Below are positions 8,651-17,449 of a stretch of 64,000 bases of DNA, piece after piece; position 1 is the stretch's first letter; each line of letters begins with the position of its first letter. Location: contig JAWKNW010000017.1 of the NCBI GenBank assembly GCA_041391505.1, forward strand, positions 1 through 64,000. The letters run 5' to 3'. The notes under the pieces were generated by a model. The model saw only the letters and a list, made by a program, of their open reading frames with translations. It made no database searches and was not told the origin of the DNA. The DNA comes from Rhodothermales bacterium. Lineage in GTDB: Bacteria; Bacteroidota; Rhodothermia; Rhodothermales; JAHQVL01. The position numbers and the translations under genes were made by a program.

Positions 8651-10006
8651 ATGAAGGTAGCCAAGTTCGGCGGCAGTTCACTGGCCACGGCTGAGCAGGT
8701 CCAAAAAGTCTGCGCCATCGTGCGTTCCGATACAGACCGTCGCCTCGTTGTCGTCTCCGCGCCGGGGGCGCGCTTCAGCGGCGACATCAAGGTAACCGAC
8801 CTGCTGATTCGGCTCGCCCGGGCCTGGGAGGCGCGCGCGGGATGGGAAGCGATCCTGGAGGAGATCGTCGGGCGGTATGCGGCGATCGCGGAGGCCTGCG
8901 GGGCGCCGGCTACGGTGGTGCGGGCCATCCAGGCGGATCTCGAGGCGCGGCTGAACGGCGCCTATCCGTCTCCGGGCTATTTCATGGACGCGATGAAGGC
9001 CGCCGGCGAGGACAACAGCGCGCGCCTGGTGGCGGAATGCCTCCGGGTGTGCGGCGTGGAGGCCCATTATGTAAACCCGGGCGACGCCGGCATGCTGCTG
9101 TCCGACGAGGCCGGAAACGCCCGCGTGCTCCCGGAGGCCTATCCCCGGCTGCACGCCCTGCGCGAGCGGGCCGGCGTCACCATCTTTCCGGGCTTCTTCG
9201 GCTACGCGCCCTCCGGCCAGGTCGTGACGTTTCCCCGGGGCGGATCGGACATCACCGGCGCCATTCTCGCCGCCGCGGTCGATGCCGATGTCTATGAAAA
9301 CTTTACCGACGTCGACTCGGTCCTGGCAGCCAACCCGCGAGTGATCGACGATCCGGAGCCCATATCGACCCTCACCTACCGCGAAATGCGGGAGCTGTCG
9401 TATTCCGGCTTCTCTGTCTTTCACGACGAGGCGCTCGCGCCTGTATTCCTGAAGCGTATCCCCGTGAACATCCGAAACACGAACAACCCTTCCGCGCCCG
9501 GCACGTTCGTCGTGGGCGCGCGCGACATCGAACCGGGCCGGCCCGTGGTAGGCATTGCGGCGATGAAAGGGTTCTGTAGCGTGTACATCAGCAAATACCT
9601 GATGAACCGGCAGGTCGGTTTTGGCCGGCGCGTCCTGCAGGTATTCGAGGATGAGGGGATCAGCTATGAACACGCGCCGTCGGGGATCGACGACATGTCG
9701 GTCATCCTGCGCGAGTCGCTGTTTCCGGTCGACGTCGAGTCCCGCGTCGTGGATACCCTCCGGAATCAGCTGGAGGCCGACGACGTGTCGGTCGAGCGGG
9801 GGCTGGCCCTCATCATGCTGGTGGGCGAAGGCATGCGGCATTCGATCGGCATCACCGCCCGCGCCGGCGCGGCGTTCCGGCGCGCCAACGTCAACATTGA
9901 GATCATCAACCAGGGCTCCAGCGAAGTGAGCATGATGTTCGGCGTGAAAAACGACGACATGGACGCCGCCGTACGCGCGCTGTACAGCGAGTTTTTCCCG
10001 GATTGA
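8651..10006 (+). CDS. lysC: Aspartate kinase
   Basis: A monofunctional aspartokinase of 451 residues, which catalyses ATP-dependent phosphorylation of L-aspartate, the first step towards lysine, threonine and methionine. The signature KFGGSSLA is at residues 4-11, and the substrate-binding segment FPRGGSDITGAILAAAVDAD is present near residue 200. The C-terminal third carries two ACT-type regulatory modules: GFCSVYISKYLMNRQVGFGRRVLQVFEDEGI and a second ending in INQGSSEVSMMFGVKNDD. Feedback inhibition by a pathway end product is therefore expected; which amino acid acts cannot be read here. Length is typical for the LysC/ThrA class. It stands alone, with no other lysine or threonine genes adjacent. 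Confidence 0.96.
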   Translation: MKVAKFGGSSLATAEQVQKVCAIVRSDTDRRLVVVSAPGARFSGDIKVTDLLIRLARAWEARAGWEAILEEIVGRYAAIAEACGAPATVVRAIQADLEARLNGAYPSPGYFMDAMKAAGEDNSARLVAECLRVCGVEAHYVNPGDAGMLLSDEAGNARVLPEAYPRLHALRERAGVTIFPGFFGYAPSGQVVTFPRGGSDITGAILAAAVDADVYENFTDVDSVLAANPRVIDDPEPISTLTYREMRELSYSGFSVFHDEALAPVFLKRIPVNIRNTNNPSAPGTFVVGARDIEPGRPVVGIAAMKGFCSVYISKYLMNRQVGFGRRVLQVFEDEGISYEHAPSGIDDMSVILRESLFPVDVESRVVDTLRNQLEADDVSVERGLALIMLVGEGMRHSIGITARAGAAFRRANVNIEIINQGSSEVSMMFGVKNDDMDAAVRALYSEFFPD

Positions 10007-10108
10007 CCCCCGGCATGAACCTTTTGCTTTTTTTCGCGGCGAATGGTGCGCGAGTGGACTTGAATCCTTACCTTAGGCCGTCGTTGTAACTCTAACGCCA
10101 GCTTGGAG

Positions 10109-10492
10109 ATGGATCCAGTACAGCTCAGTAGTTTGCTCCATTCGACCGGGTATAAGCTCAGCACGGCGTTGAGTCCCCGTCAGGGCAATGTGTGGATGGC
10201 GCTCATGATCCACGCCGGCCAGTTCACCTTTCTCGAGCGCGAGCATGCGATCGCCGTGACGGAGCTCTGCGAGCGGGTCAACCTGGCGAACGATTGCGAG
10301 GCCGGCGCGGTCGAGGCGGTGAAGGATGTCCTCAACAGCCTCATGCGGGTATCCGCCGTCCGATCGGACGAGACGTCCTACTACCGCCACACGCTCATCA
10401 CCTGGTTTGCCATCGAAGGCCAGACGCTCCGTTACAGCCTCGACGGCGCCTTCATGCACCGCGTCCTCCCGATCGTCACCCGCGCCAACTGA
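10109..10492 (+). CDS. Hypothetical protein
   Basis: A 127-residue soluble protein without signal peptide or membrane segments. The ATG at 10109 lies within a purine-rich GGAGATGG; a TTG two codons earlier is the only other nearby start. The sequence is mostly alpha-helical in character (WMALMIHAGQFTFLEREHAIAVTELCERV, AGAVEAVKDVLNSLMRVSAV) and ends in strands (HTLITWFAIEGQTLRYSLDG). I do not recognise the family. It follows aspartate kinase by about 100 nt in the same direction and converges with the M24 peptidase, their stops only 9 nt apart. Codon use looks like its neighbours, so I regard it as a real gene, function unknown. Confidence 0.7.
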   Translation: MDPVQLSSLLHSTGYKLSTALSPRQGNVWMALMIHAGQFTFLEREHAIAVTELCERVNLANDCEAGAVEAVKDVLNSLMRVSAVRSDETSYYRHTLITWFAIEGQTLRYSLDGAFMHRVLPIVTRAN

Positions 10493-10501
10493 GGGCGGCG
10501 C

Positions 10502-11800
10502 TTACATCCCGTCGGGCGCGGGCCCGAACGGATCTTCGAGCGACGGGCTCTGCGGCGTCATCAGCTCGGCGCCCGCTTCCGTGATGACCATGTCGTCCTC
10601 GAGGCGGACGCCGAATTCGCCGGGGATGTAGATGCCGGGTTCGTCGCTGAAGGTCATCCCCGGTTGCAGCAGCAGCGTGTTGCCTTTCACCAGGTAGGGC
10701 CATTCGTGCCCGTCCATTCCGATACCGTGACCGACGCGGTGGGTGAAATAGGTGTAGCCGGGTCCGTAGCCGGCGTCCTCGATCACCTTCCGGGCTGCGG
10801 CATCGACGGCCTGCGCCTCGACGCCGGGACGCGCCGCGCGCCAGGCGGCCGTCTGGGCGCGCAACTCGATGTCGAATACCTGCTTCATCTTGTCGGTCGG
10901 CTTGCCGAGGACAAACGTGCGGCTCAGGTCCGACTGGTACCCTTCCACCGTGCAGCCGCCGTCGATGAGCAGGATCGATCCTTCCCGGATCGTCTGCGGG
11001 GTGCGCGAGCCGTGCGGGAGGGCGGAATATTCGCCGACCTGCACATCGGCGCCGCCGGAGAAGCCGAGGCGGTCGTGGGCCTGGGATACCAGCCGGCGAA
11101 AATCGTCCTGCGTCATGCCCTCTTCGAGCGACAGGTAGGCGGCTTCGTAGGCTTTCAGCGTCACCGCCGACGCGAGGCGCATCAGTTCCAGTTCGTGCGC
11201 ATCTTTGACGCCGCGGCAGCCGGCGGTCACCGGCGTGGCGCTCGTGATCTCGATTGGCGGGGCGGCGTGCCGGATGCCGTCGCTGAAGACGAAGCGTACC
11301 GTTTCCTCCACCCCCAGCCGGCCGGTGCGCATGCCCCGCTCCGCGAGTCCGCGCGCCACGAGGGCGTACGGGTCTTCGTGTTCGTACCAGGTGAGCACGT
11401 CGGCGGTGCCCTTGAGCGGGCCCATGTCGATCTGCTCCATGGCCCGGTCTTCCTCGAACGACGGGCACACGACGAAGGCGCGCCCCGTCCGGGGCAGCAC
11501 CAGCGCGAAGAGGCGTTCGCTGTTGCCCCAGCGGATCCCCGTGAAATAGGAAAGCGACGTCCCGCCGGCCAGCACGATCGCGTCGATGCGTTCGGAAGTC
11601 ATGAGCTGCCGCGCCCGCTCGATCCGGCCTGCGCGCTCCGCTACGGTGATGGGCCGGGCCTGATCCTTCATGGAGGTCAGGGCCTCGATGGCCGGCGGAA
11701 GGTCGGTGGCGGAAGCCCGGGTGGGCGTCACGCAGCCGGCGAGGGCGAGGGCGGCGCCCGAGGTCGATGCCGCGCCGATAAAGGCTCGTCTGGATATCAT
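10502..11800 (-). CDS. Secreted M24 family metallopeptidase (Xaa-Pro aminopeptidase type)
   Basis: A 432-residue exported peptidase. The N-terminus MISRRAFIGAAS is a twin-arginine signal and runs into the lipobox LALAGC, so the enzyme is probably folded before export and then lipid-anchored. Residues about 55-185 are the creatinase N-terminal domain; the rest is the pita-bread M24B catalytic domain. All metal-ligand regions are visible: IDGGCTVEGYQSDLSRTF (two Asp), HRVGHGIGMDGHEWPY (His), TFSDEPGIY (Glu) and RLEDDMVI (Glu). It should remove N-terminal residues preceding proline from peptides outside the cytoplasm. The start at 11800 is chosen for the Tat motif; reading further upstream runs through an intergenic repeat and is not credible. 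Confidence 0.93.
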   Translation of the reverse strand: MISRRAFIGAASTSGAALALAGCVTPTRASATDLPPAIEALTSMKDQARPITVAERAGRIERARQLMTSERIDAIVLAGGTSLSYFTGIRWGNSERLFALVLPRTGRAFVVCPSFEEDRAMEQIDMGPLKGTADVLTWYEHEDPYALVARGLAERGMRTGRLGVEETVRFVFSDGIRHAAPPIEITSATPVTAGCRGVKDAHELELMRLASAVTLKAYEAAYLSLEEGMTQDDFRRLVSQAHDRLGFSGGADVQVGEYSALPHGSRTPQTIREGSILLIDGGCTVEGYQSDLSRTFVLGKPTDKMKQVFDIELRAQTAAWRAARPGVEAQAVDAAARKVIEDAGYGPGYTYFTHRVGHGIGMDGHEWPYLVKGNTLLLQPGMTFSDEPGIYIPGEFGVRLEDDMVITEAGAELMTPQSPSLEDPFGPAPDGM

Positions 11801-11849
11801 GGTTTCTGTCGCGGATTCCGGTGAGAACGCCTCAATATACGGAAAGGGC

Positions 11850-11960
11850 TGAAGGTTCAAGGTTTGAGGTTTAAGGTTTAAGGGAGGACGCCCTGCGCTC
11901 ATCCAGGGAGCTCGAACCTTAAACCTTGAACCCTGAACCTTAAACCTTGAACCCTGACCC
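11850..11960. repeat. Intergenic inverted repeat, AAGGTTTGAGG family copy 1
   Basis: The left arm is a run of near-identical words such as GGTTCAAGGTTTGAGG and TTTAAGGTTTAAGG. After a 35-nt GC-richer spacer the right arm runs in the opposite sense (CCTTAAACCTTGAACCC, repeated). The two arms can pair into a long stem. It lies between two divergent genes, the M24 peptidase and a small membrane protein. Related elements occur at 23264, 31718, 40204, 48633 and 62489. Confidence 0.85.
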
Positions 11961-12109
11961 TCCCTGCGGGAGCGGTTTTCCCCTACAGGCGGGGAGGGGC
12001 TTGCCGGATGGCACAAGCGGGCGCCGCCTTGCGCGCGCAGGCCCGATTGCGCCGTATCTATCTAGCAGTTACCTGCATCAACAGTCCGCCGTACAGGAGG
12101 CGGCAGGAT

Positions 12110-12406
12110 ATGTCGAAGCATGCATCACTCGGACACTTTACTGCTGCTGGCAGCACCTACAACATCGCACGCATTGTCGGATTCGGCATCATGGGTGTCG
12201 GTATGTTCTTGATGCTGCTGGTCGTGATGTCGATCGGAGAAGCGGAATGGCAGGCCTGGGTATGGATGCTCATTGGGGCAATCGGCATCCTGTCGCTTGG
12301 CGCGATTGTGTGGACGCTGGGTAACATCGAGTGGCACTTCCGTGAAGTACGCGCGCTGATGGAAGCGACGCACAATGAAACGAAAGAAGGTACGCTCATC
12401 TTATAA
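12110..12406 (+). CDS. Small membrane protein of unknown function
   Basis: A 98-residue protein. An AGGAGG Shine-Dalgarno-like sequence ends 9 nt before the ATG at 12110 and fixes the start. Two membrane helices are clear: ARIVGFGIMGVGMFLMLLVVM and WVWMLIGAIGILSLGAIVW. The N-terminal 25 residues are polar (MSKHASLGHFTAAGSTYN), and the C-terminal 30 residues are charged (EWHFREVRALMEATHNETKEG). I do not recognise a family. It is a single-gene unit, bounded upstream by the divergent repeat region and downstream by a strong terminator hairpin. Confidence 0.78.
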   Translation: MSKHASLGHFTAAGSTYNIARIVGFGIMGVGMFLMLLVVMSIGEAEWQAWVWMLIGAIGILSLGAIVWTLGNIEWHFREVRALMEATHNETKEGTLIL

Positions 12407-12456
12407 CCTCTTTCGCCATCGGCGCGTTGTTCACCTGGACAAGGTGCTTGCAGCCA

Positions 12457-12489
12457 GGGGCGGGAGCCAAACTCCCGCCCCTTTTCTTT
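12457..12489 (+). terminator. Rho-independent terminator
   Basis: A ten-base GC-rich stem, GGGGCGGGAG paired with CTCCCGCCCC around a five-base loop, is followed by TTTTCTTT. It lies 50 nt after the small membrane protein gene and 17 nt before the convergent MFS gene end. Confidence 0.9.
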
Positions 12490-12505
12490 AGGCCGGCGCC
12501 CGGTC

Positions 12506-14086
12506 TTATTCCGCGGGGGCCGCATGGGGTGAGGCGCCGGGCCGGCCCGTCTTGAAGAGCAGCAGCAGCGGCAGCGAGGCGATGAGGATGAGCCCGCTCA
12601 CGAGATAGATGTGGCTGAAGGCGAGCACGTACGCCTGTTGCGTCAGGATCCGATCCAGGATCGTCAGGGCCTGCTGCTTCGCGGTGGCCGCGTCCGTTCC
12701 CTGGGCGACCATCCGGTGGACGAGCGCATCCAGCCGCGTCCGCGTGGCGACGTCGTAGCCGGAGAGGTGCGTGGAGAGCACGGCCTTGTTCTGGATGGTG
12801 ATGCGCACCAGGGACGATGCCATGACGGCGATGCTGAGCGAGCCTCCCATCTGCCGGAAAAAATTATAGAGACCCGAGGCCTGGCCGAGATCCCGCCGGT
12901 TCACGTCGCTGAGCGTCAGGTTGGTCATCGGAACGAACACCAGGCCCAGTCCGAAACCGCGGTAGAGCAGCGGCCAGAAAAAATCGCCGGCGCCGCTCTG
13001 CGCCGTCATCTTCGAGAGCTGCCACATCGAGCCCGCGAACAGGAAGGAGCCGACGACGATGAGGAGGCGATTATCCACCACCCGACTGAGGCGGCCGACG
13101 AACAGCATGGCGAACGCGGTCGCCAGGGCGCCGGGGAGGATGAGGACGCCGGTCTGCAGGGCCGTCAGGTGAAGGATCTGCTGGAAGTAGACCGGCAGAA
13201 TGAACACCGACCCCATCAGGCCGGCGCCGACGACGATGCCGAGAATGGTGCCGGCGGTGAACTGGGTGTTTTTCAGGATGCTGAAATCGATGACCGGCGC
13301 CTCGGCCGTCAATTCGCGCCAGACGAGGAGCGCCGTCGCCACGATCGTGGCCGCCGTCATCCCCACGATGAGCCGGGATTCGAACCAGTCGTACTGGTCG
13401 CCCCGCTCGAGCACGAACTGGAGCATCCCCACGCTGAGGATCAGCAGGGCGATGCCCGGCAAATCGATCGTCCGCGTCGGCACGTCTTCCGTGTTGTCGT
13501 GGACGTAGGCGACGATCATCGCGCAGGCCAGGATGCCGAAGGGGATGTTGATGTAAAAGATCCACGGCCACGTGTAGTTGTCGGTGATCCATCCCCCCAG
13601 GGTGGGCCCGAGTGTGGGGCCGACCATGATCCCGAGTCCAAAAAACGCCATGGCCGTGCCCGTCTCTTCCCTGGGGAAGGATTCGTAGAGGATGGCCTGC
13701 GACGTCGCCATCAGCGCGCCTCCGCCGATGCCCTGGATGATGCGCCAGAAGACGAGCGTGCCCAGCGTGTCGGCCGTGCCGCAGAGAAACGAGGCGATGG
13801 TGAAGAGCAGGATGCTGCCGGCGAAGTACTGCTTGCGTCCGAAAAAGGAGGCCAGCCATCCGGTCATCGGGATCACGATGACGCTCGCCACGATGTAGCT
13901 CGTCGACACCAGCGAGATCTCGTCGAGCGAAACGCCCAGGTTGCCCATCATGCTGGGAATCGCGACGTTGACGATCGACGAGTCGATGACCTGCATCATC
14001 GCGGCCAGGGATACGGCGGCGGCGATGATGTAGCGATTTTTGTAGCGCTCATCGAGGCCGGCCTGCAGCGGCGCCGGCGGGCGCAT
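12506..14086 (-). CDS. emrB: MFS multidrug exporter, DHA2 (EmrB) family
   Basis: A 526-residue transporter with the layout of the 14-helix DHA2 drug:proton antiporters. The motif A region between helices 2 and 3 is visible as GWLASFFGRKQYFAGS, and motif C as GLGIMVGPTLGPTLGGWI. The start at 14086 (MRPPAPLQAGLDERYKNRYIIAAAV) lies just before helix 1; upstream in-frame sequence belongs to the preceding gene. It is the last gene of a minus-strand operon encoding TetR regulator, TolC channel, HlyD/EmrA adaptor and this pump, so it should move hydrophobic drugs or acids out through an EmrAB-TolC-like complex. The substrate is not known. The symbol is by homology of role. Confidence 0.92.
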   Translation of the reverse strand: MRPPAPLQAGLDERYKNRYIIAAAVSLAAMMQVIDSSIVNVAIPSMMGNLGVSLDEISLVSTSYIVASVIVIPMTGWLASFFGRKQYFAGSILLFTIASFLCGTADTLGTLVFWRIIQGIGGGALMATSQAILYESFPREETGTAMAFFGLGIMVGPTLGPTLGGWITDNYTWPWIFYINIPFGILACAMIVAYVHDNTEDVPTRTIDLPGIALLILSVGMLQFVLERGDQYDWFESRLIVGMTAATIVATALLVWRELTAEAPVIDFSILKNTQFTAGTILGIVVGAGLMGSVFILPVYFQQILHLTALQTGVLILPGALATAFAMLFVGRLSRVVDNRLLIVVGSFLFAGSMWQLSKMTAQSGAGDFFWPLLYRGFGLGLVFVPMTNLTLSDVNRRDLGQASGLYNFFRQMGGSLSIAVMASSLVRITIQNKAVLSTHLSGYDVATRTRLDALVHRMVAQGTDAATAKQQALTILDRILTQQAYVLAFSHIYLVSGLILIASLPLLLLFKTGRPGASPHAAPAE

Positions 14087-14115
14087 GGTTCCGGTAGGAT
14101 GCCGTTGGGCCACGT

Positions 14116-15225
14116 TTATTCGGCGGTTTGAACGTGGACGACGGCGGAGAGCCCCGGCCGCAGGGGCTGCGCCGGACCGCAGCCGTCGACGATCCGAATG
14201 CGGGTGGAGACGCGCTGGACGACCTTCGTATAGTTGCCGGTGGCGTTGTCCGGAGGCAGGAGCGCGAACGTCGCGCCCGTCGCCGGGCTGATGCTCTCGA
14301 TCTCGCCGCGTGCCGTGCACTCGGGGTAGGCGTCCAGCTCGATGTCGACCGACTGCCCCGGCGTGAGCTGCGCCAGATCGGTCTCCTTGAAATGCGCGGT
14401 CACCCAGACGTCGGTGTCCGAAACGATGGCCATCAGCGGCTGCCCGGGTTGCAGGAGCTGGCCGACTTCCACCGATTTCTTCGCCACGATACCCCGCGCC
14501 GGCGCGGTCACGTGGGCGTATTCCAGCTCCAGGGCGGCGGCATCGCGCCGCGCCTGCGCCACCGCCAGCCGGGCGCCGGCCAGCCGGACGGACGATTCGG
14601 CCGAAGCGATCTCGGCCTGCGACGCGGCTTCCTGCTGCTCGAGCGCCCGCACCGTCGCATGGGCCGATGTCGCGGCGGCGCTGGCGGCATCCAGCTGGAG
14701 TTGCGACACCATTTGCTCCGCCGCCAGGGCCTTGTACCGTTCCAGGTCGCGATCCGCGCGCTCCGCGTTGGCCCGCGCCGCGGCGATCTGCGCCTCCAGG
14801 GCTTCCGACTGCCGCTGCACGCGCACGACGTCGGTCTGGCTGCGCCCGTGCGCGACGATCTCGGCTTCCGCCAGCGCGGCGGTCGCCCCGGCCAGTGTCG
14901 TCTGGAGTTCGACATCGTCCAGCACGACCAGCGGCGCATCGCGGTCGACCTCCTGGTTGTTCTGGACGTTCACGGCTTTGACGTAGCCGCCGACCTTGGC
15001 CAGCACCGGGACGATGTGTCCCTCGATCTGGGCGTCATCGGTGGAGACGTGGCGGACCGCATAGTGCCACTTCTGATAGCCCCACCCGAGGCCGGCGACC
15101 GCGCCGGCCAGGGCGATCACCACCCAGACCATCCGGCGAAGCGGGGCTTTTCTGCCGGGTGAAGACGTCGCGTTATACTCCGTAGATTCGACCGGTGCGG
15201 GCGTTGTGGTAGATGGTGCTTCCAT
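14116..15225 (-). CDS. emrA: HlyD/EmrA family membrane fusion protein
   Basis: A 369-residue periplasmic adaptor anchored by one N-terminal helix (RRMVWVVIALAGAVAGLGWGYQ). Next comes the first half of the lipoyl domain (IVPVLAKVGGYVKAVNVQNNQ), a long alpha-helical hairpin rich in Ala, Gln and Glu (about residues 95-210), the second lipoyl half (AHVTAPARGIVAKKSVEVGQLLQPGQPL) and a beta-barrel domain (VTAHFKETDLAQLTPGQSV). This order is that of EmrA. It should bridge the inner-membrane MFS pump and the TolC channel encoded on either side. Spacing is 29 nt to the pump gene and 12 nt from the TolC gene, as expected in one transcript. Confidence 0.93.
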   Translation of the reverse strand: MEAPSTTTPAPVESTEYNATSSPGRKAPLRRMVWVVIALAGAVAGLGWGYQKWHYAVRHVSTDDAQIEGHIVPVLAKVGGYVKAVNVQNNQEVDRDAPLVVLDDVELQTTLAGATAALAEAEIVAHGRSQTDVVRVQRQSEALEAQIAAARANAERADRDLERYKALAAEQMVSQLQLDAASAAATSAHATVRALEQQEAASQAEIASAESSVRLAGARLAVAQARRDAAALELEYAHVTAPARGIVAKKSVEVGQLLQPGQPLMAIVSDTDVWVTAHFKETDLAQLTPGQSVDIELDAYPECTARGEIESISPATGATFALLPPDNATGNYTKVVQRVSTRIRIVDGCGPAQPLRPGLSAVVHVQTAE

Positions 15226-15237
15226 GTTCGGATTACG

Positions 15238-16611
15238 TCAGGGTAAGTCGGTAAGCGTGCCCTGGATGACGGCGAGGCGCAGGTGCGCCGTTTCCAGGTT
15301 CGTCTGTGCGGCCACGAGTTGCGTACGGGCGTCCCCCAGCCCCAGCGAGGCGGCGATGAGGTCGGCGTTGCTGGCGATCCCCGTTTCGAACTGGCGCTGG
15401 GCCTGGTGGATTTCCTGTTCGGCGAGGTTCAGCCGGATCTGCGCCGCCATGAGCTGGTCCTCGGCGTTCGCGACGGTGAACTGGGCCTTGCGGAGGGCAA
15501 ATCGGATGGCGTCCTGCAGCTCTTCCCGGTTCGTTTGTGCTTCGCGCAGCGCCGCCTGCTGCTCCTCGATACGATGGCGGACGTTAAAGCCGTCGAAGAC
15601 GGGCACCACCAGCGAGATGCCCAGGTCGTACGTGTTCAGCAGGGCGGCCGGCCGGAGGCCGATCAGGCCTTCGTCGGCGACGACGCGGAGCGACGGGTAC
15701 CGCTCGGCCTTGATGGAGGCGATCGAGGCGTTGATCGCCGTTTCATGTTGTCGGGCAGCCGCCAGATCGGCCCGTCTGGCGAGGGCGGTGTCGAACCCGG
15801 CCACCGTGTCCGCCGGCAGCGCCGCCATCGCGTTTTCCGTCAGCCGGAAGGCGAACGTCGCCTCCGCCGGCAGGCCGAGCGCCCGCTGGAGATCCAGCCG
15901 GGTCTGCCGCTCGTTGTTGGCCGCGGCCACGAGCTGGGCGTTGACCGTGGCGAGCCGCACTTCGGCGCGCGTAACGTCCAGCGCCAGCGCGACACCTGCC
16001 TCGAGCTGCCGCCGGGCCACGTGAAGCCCTTCCTCCGCATTCGCCCGGTCCGTTTCGCGGGCGCGGCGGAGCGCTACGGCCTCCGCCGCCGCGACATAGA
16101 CCACGGCGGCCCGGACAGCGGATTCTTCGGCGACGAGCGCGGCGGCGCTGCGCGCCGTTTCGATCCCCGTATTCGCTTCCTCGATCCGGCGCCACCGGGC
16201 GACGTTGATCAGATCCGCCTGGAGCCTCGCGCGCACGTCAAGGAGGTAGACCGGGCCGTGGACCTCACCGTCGGGGTCGAACAGCGGGGGCTGGTCGGCG
16301 ACGGAGGGAAAGCTGAGGCCGAAGGAGGCGGTGTTGAAGGTCCGCGCTGTCTCCCCGATCTCGGCCGACACGCGCGGATACAGGCCGGCGCGGGCCTGAT
16401 CGAACCGCGCGATGCGCTGGTCGACGCGATACGCCGCCGCCTTGACGTCGAGGGTGTTCTCGGCCGCCATCCGGGCGGCCTCGCCGAGGCTCAACGTCAG
16501 GGTGTCGGCTCCCTGCGCGCCCGCCGGGTCGACGAAGCCAAACACCATGAGGGCCAGGCCGGCGATCAGGCCGGCGCGCTGCCGAACGAAAGCGAAGAAT
16601 CGAAAGCTCAT
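15238..16611 (-). CDS. tolC: TolC family outer membrane efflux protein
   Basis: A 457-residue protein with a signal peptide (AGLIAGLALMVFGFVDPAGAQ) and two repeats of the TolC/OEP domain. The repeats are long helices with coiled-coil character (for example VARRQLEAGVALALDVTRAEVRLATVNAQLVAA split by strands, and the matching FETGIASNADLIAASLGLGDA in the second half). It should form the trimeric outer membrane channel-tunnel of the efflux complex. The ATG at 16611 overlaps the TetR stop in ATGA, so translation is coupled. Upstream in-frame sequence lies entirely within the regulator gene and is not part of this protein. Confidence 0.93.
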   Translation of the reverse strand: MSFRFFAFVRQRAGLIAGLALMVFGFVDPAGAQGADTLTLSLGEAARMAAENTLDVKAAAYRVDQRIARFDQARAGLYPRVSAEIGETARTFNTASFGLSFPSVADQPPLFDPDGEVHGPVYLLDVRARLQADLINVARWRRIEEANTGIETARSAAALVAEESAVRAAVVYVAAAEAVALRRARETDRANAEEGLHVARRQLEAGVALALDVTRAEVRLATVNAQLVAAANNERQTRLDLQRALGLPAEATFAFRLTENAMAALPADTVAGFDTALARRADLAAARQHETAINASIASIKAERYPSLRVVADEGLIGLRPAALLNTYDLGISLVVPVFDGFNVRHRIEEQQAALREAQTNREELQDAIRFALRKAQFTVANAEDQLMAAQIRLNLAEQEIHQAQRQFETGIASNADLIAASLGLGDARTQLVAAQTNLETAHLRLAVIQGTLTDLP

Positions 16612-17231
16612 GTGCGCTCTATTGCCGCGAAAAAGAATTCCTGGATGTCGTCGAGGACGCTGGAGGGTGGCTGGCTGGCCAGGTGCAGGTACAGGTCTGG
16701 ACGGCTCAGCCACATCGCGTGCTTGACGCAGAGGGCGAGCAGCATCCGGGCCGCCACGCCCGGGTCGAGCGTCCTGAACTGCCCTTCCTTCACCCCCTCG
16801 TCGATGAGGCCGGCGATGACCGAAGAGATCTTTCCGGCGATTTCCTGGCTGTAGAACTGTGTCAGATCCGGGTAATCGTTCAGTTCGGCGTAGATCAGCC
16901 GGCTGACGGTGTGGAATTGTGCCGAACAGAAGAACGCCCAGAGCGCGGGCAGGAGGGCTACGAGCCGGTCCCGCGGGGTGTCGCCCACCGCCGCTTCCCG
17001 GAGCGATGCGACGGCCTCTTCGACGGTCCGCAGGACGACGCCGCGCACCAGATCGCTCTTCGTCTTGAAGTACAGGTAAATCGTTCCCTTCGCCACCCCG
17101 GCCCTCGCCGCGATGTCCGAAACGCGGGCGCCGGCGAGCCCGCACGCGCCGAACTCGCACAACGCTGCATCGAGAATCTCGTCCGGGCGATCGTTGGGCC
17201 GGCGGCGGCGTGTTCGCGGTGCGGGTTCCAT
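16608..17231 (-). CDS. TetR/AcrR family transcriptional regulator
   Basis: A 207-residue repressor. The DNA-binding domain is clear: ILDAALCEFGACGLAGARVSDIAARAGVAKGTIYLYFKTKSDLV at about residues 19-63, with the helix-turn-helix in VSDIAARAGVAKGTIY. The C-terminal ligand domain is variable and resembles that of regulators with the DUF1956/TetR_C type fold. It is the first gene of the efflux operon, so it probably represses its own transcript and is released by a pump substrate. A double dyad at 17331-17356, about 100 nt before the start, is the likely operator. The ATG at 17231 is preferred; a more upstream start would add 23 residues of atypical sequence. Confidence 0.93.
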   Translation of the reverse strand: MEPAPRTRRRRPNDRPDEILDAALCEFGACGLAGARVSDIAARAGVAKGTIYLYFKTKSDLVRGVVLRTVEEAVASLREAAVGDTPRDRLVALLPALWAFFCSAQFHTVSRLIYAELNDYPDLTQFYSQEIAGKISSVIAGLIDEGVKEGQFRTLDPGVAARMLLALCVKHAMWLSRPDLYLHLASQPPSSVLDDIQEFFFAAIERT

Positions 17232-17330
17232 GAGGCGGCGGGTGGAAAAGGGATGCGGGATATGTCCCGCCCCGGTGATGATAATCGGCGCTGCCGGCAT
17301 CCCGATGTCGGGCGCGCCGGAGTGCGCGAG

Positions 17331-17356
17331 GTCAGTTACTGACTCCTCGGTCAGTA
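17331..17356. promoter_or_regulatory. Probable TetR operator of the efflux operon
   Basis: Two overlapping dyads share the half-site ACTGAC. GTCAGT-T-ACTGAC occupies 17331-17343, and TACTGAC-6 nt-GTCAGTA occupies 17337-17356. Both are perfect. They lie 100 nt upstream of the TetR start in the promoter region. Half-sites of this type are typical for TetR-family repressors; binding is inferred. Confidence 0.65.
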
Positions 17357-17449
17357 GGGGTGCAATACGATACTCGGATGGATGGGATCCGGCTTCGGCG
17401 GGTGATTGGATGAATTGCCTGTGCAGGTAGCGCTTCCTGTTGCGAGTAC

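Noticed and set aside
11801..12016. N-terminal extension of the M24 peptidase
   Set aside because: The extra residues come from the intergenic repeat (RFKVQGSRFKV-like) and would bury the Tat signal.
15283..16854. Long plus-strand open frame across TolC
   Set aside because: The minus-strand frame has signal peptide, TolC repeats and operon context; the plus-strand one has none.
16612..17160. N-terminal extension of TolC across the regulator gene
   Set aside because: The TetR frame is conserved there and the TolC signal peptide begins at 16611.
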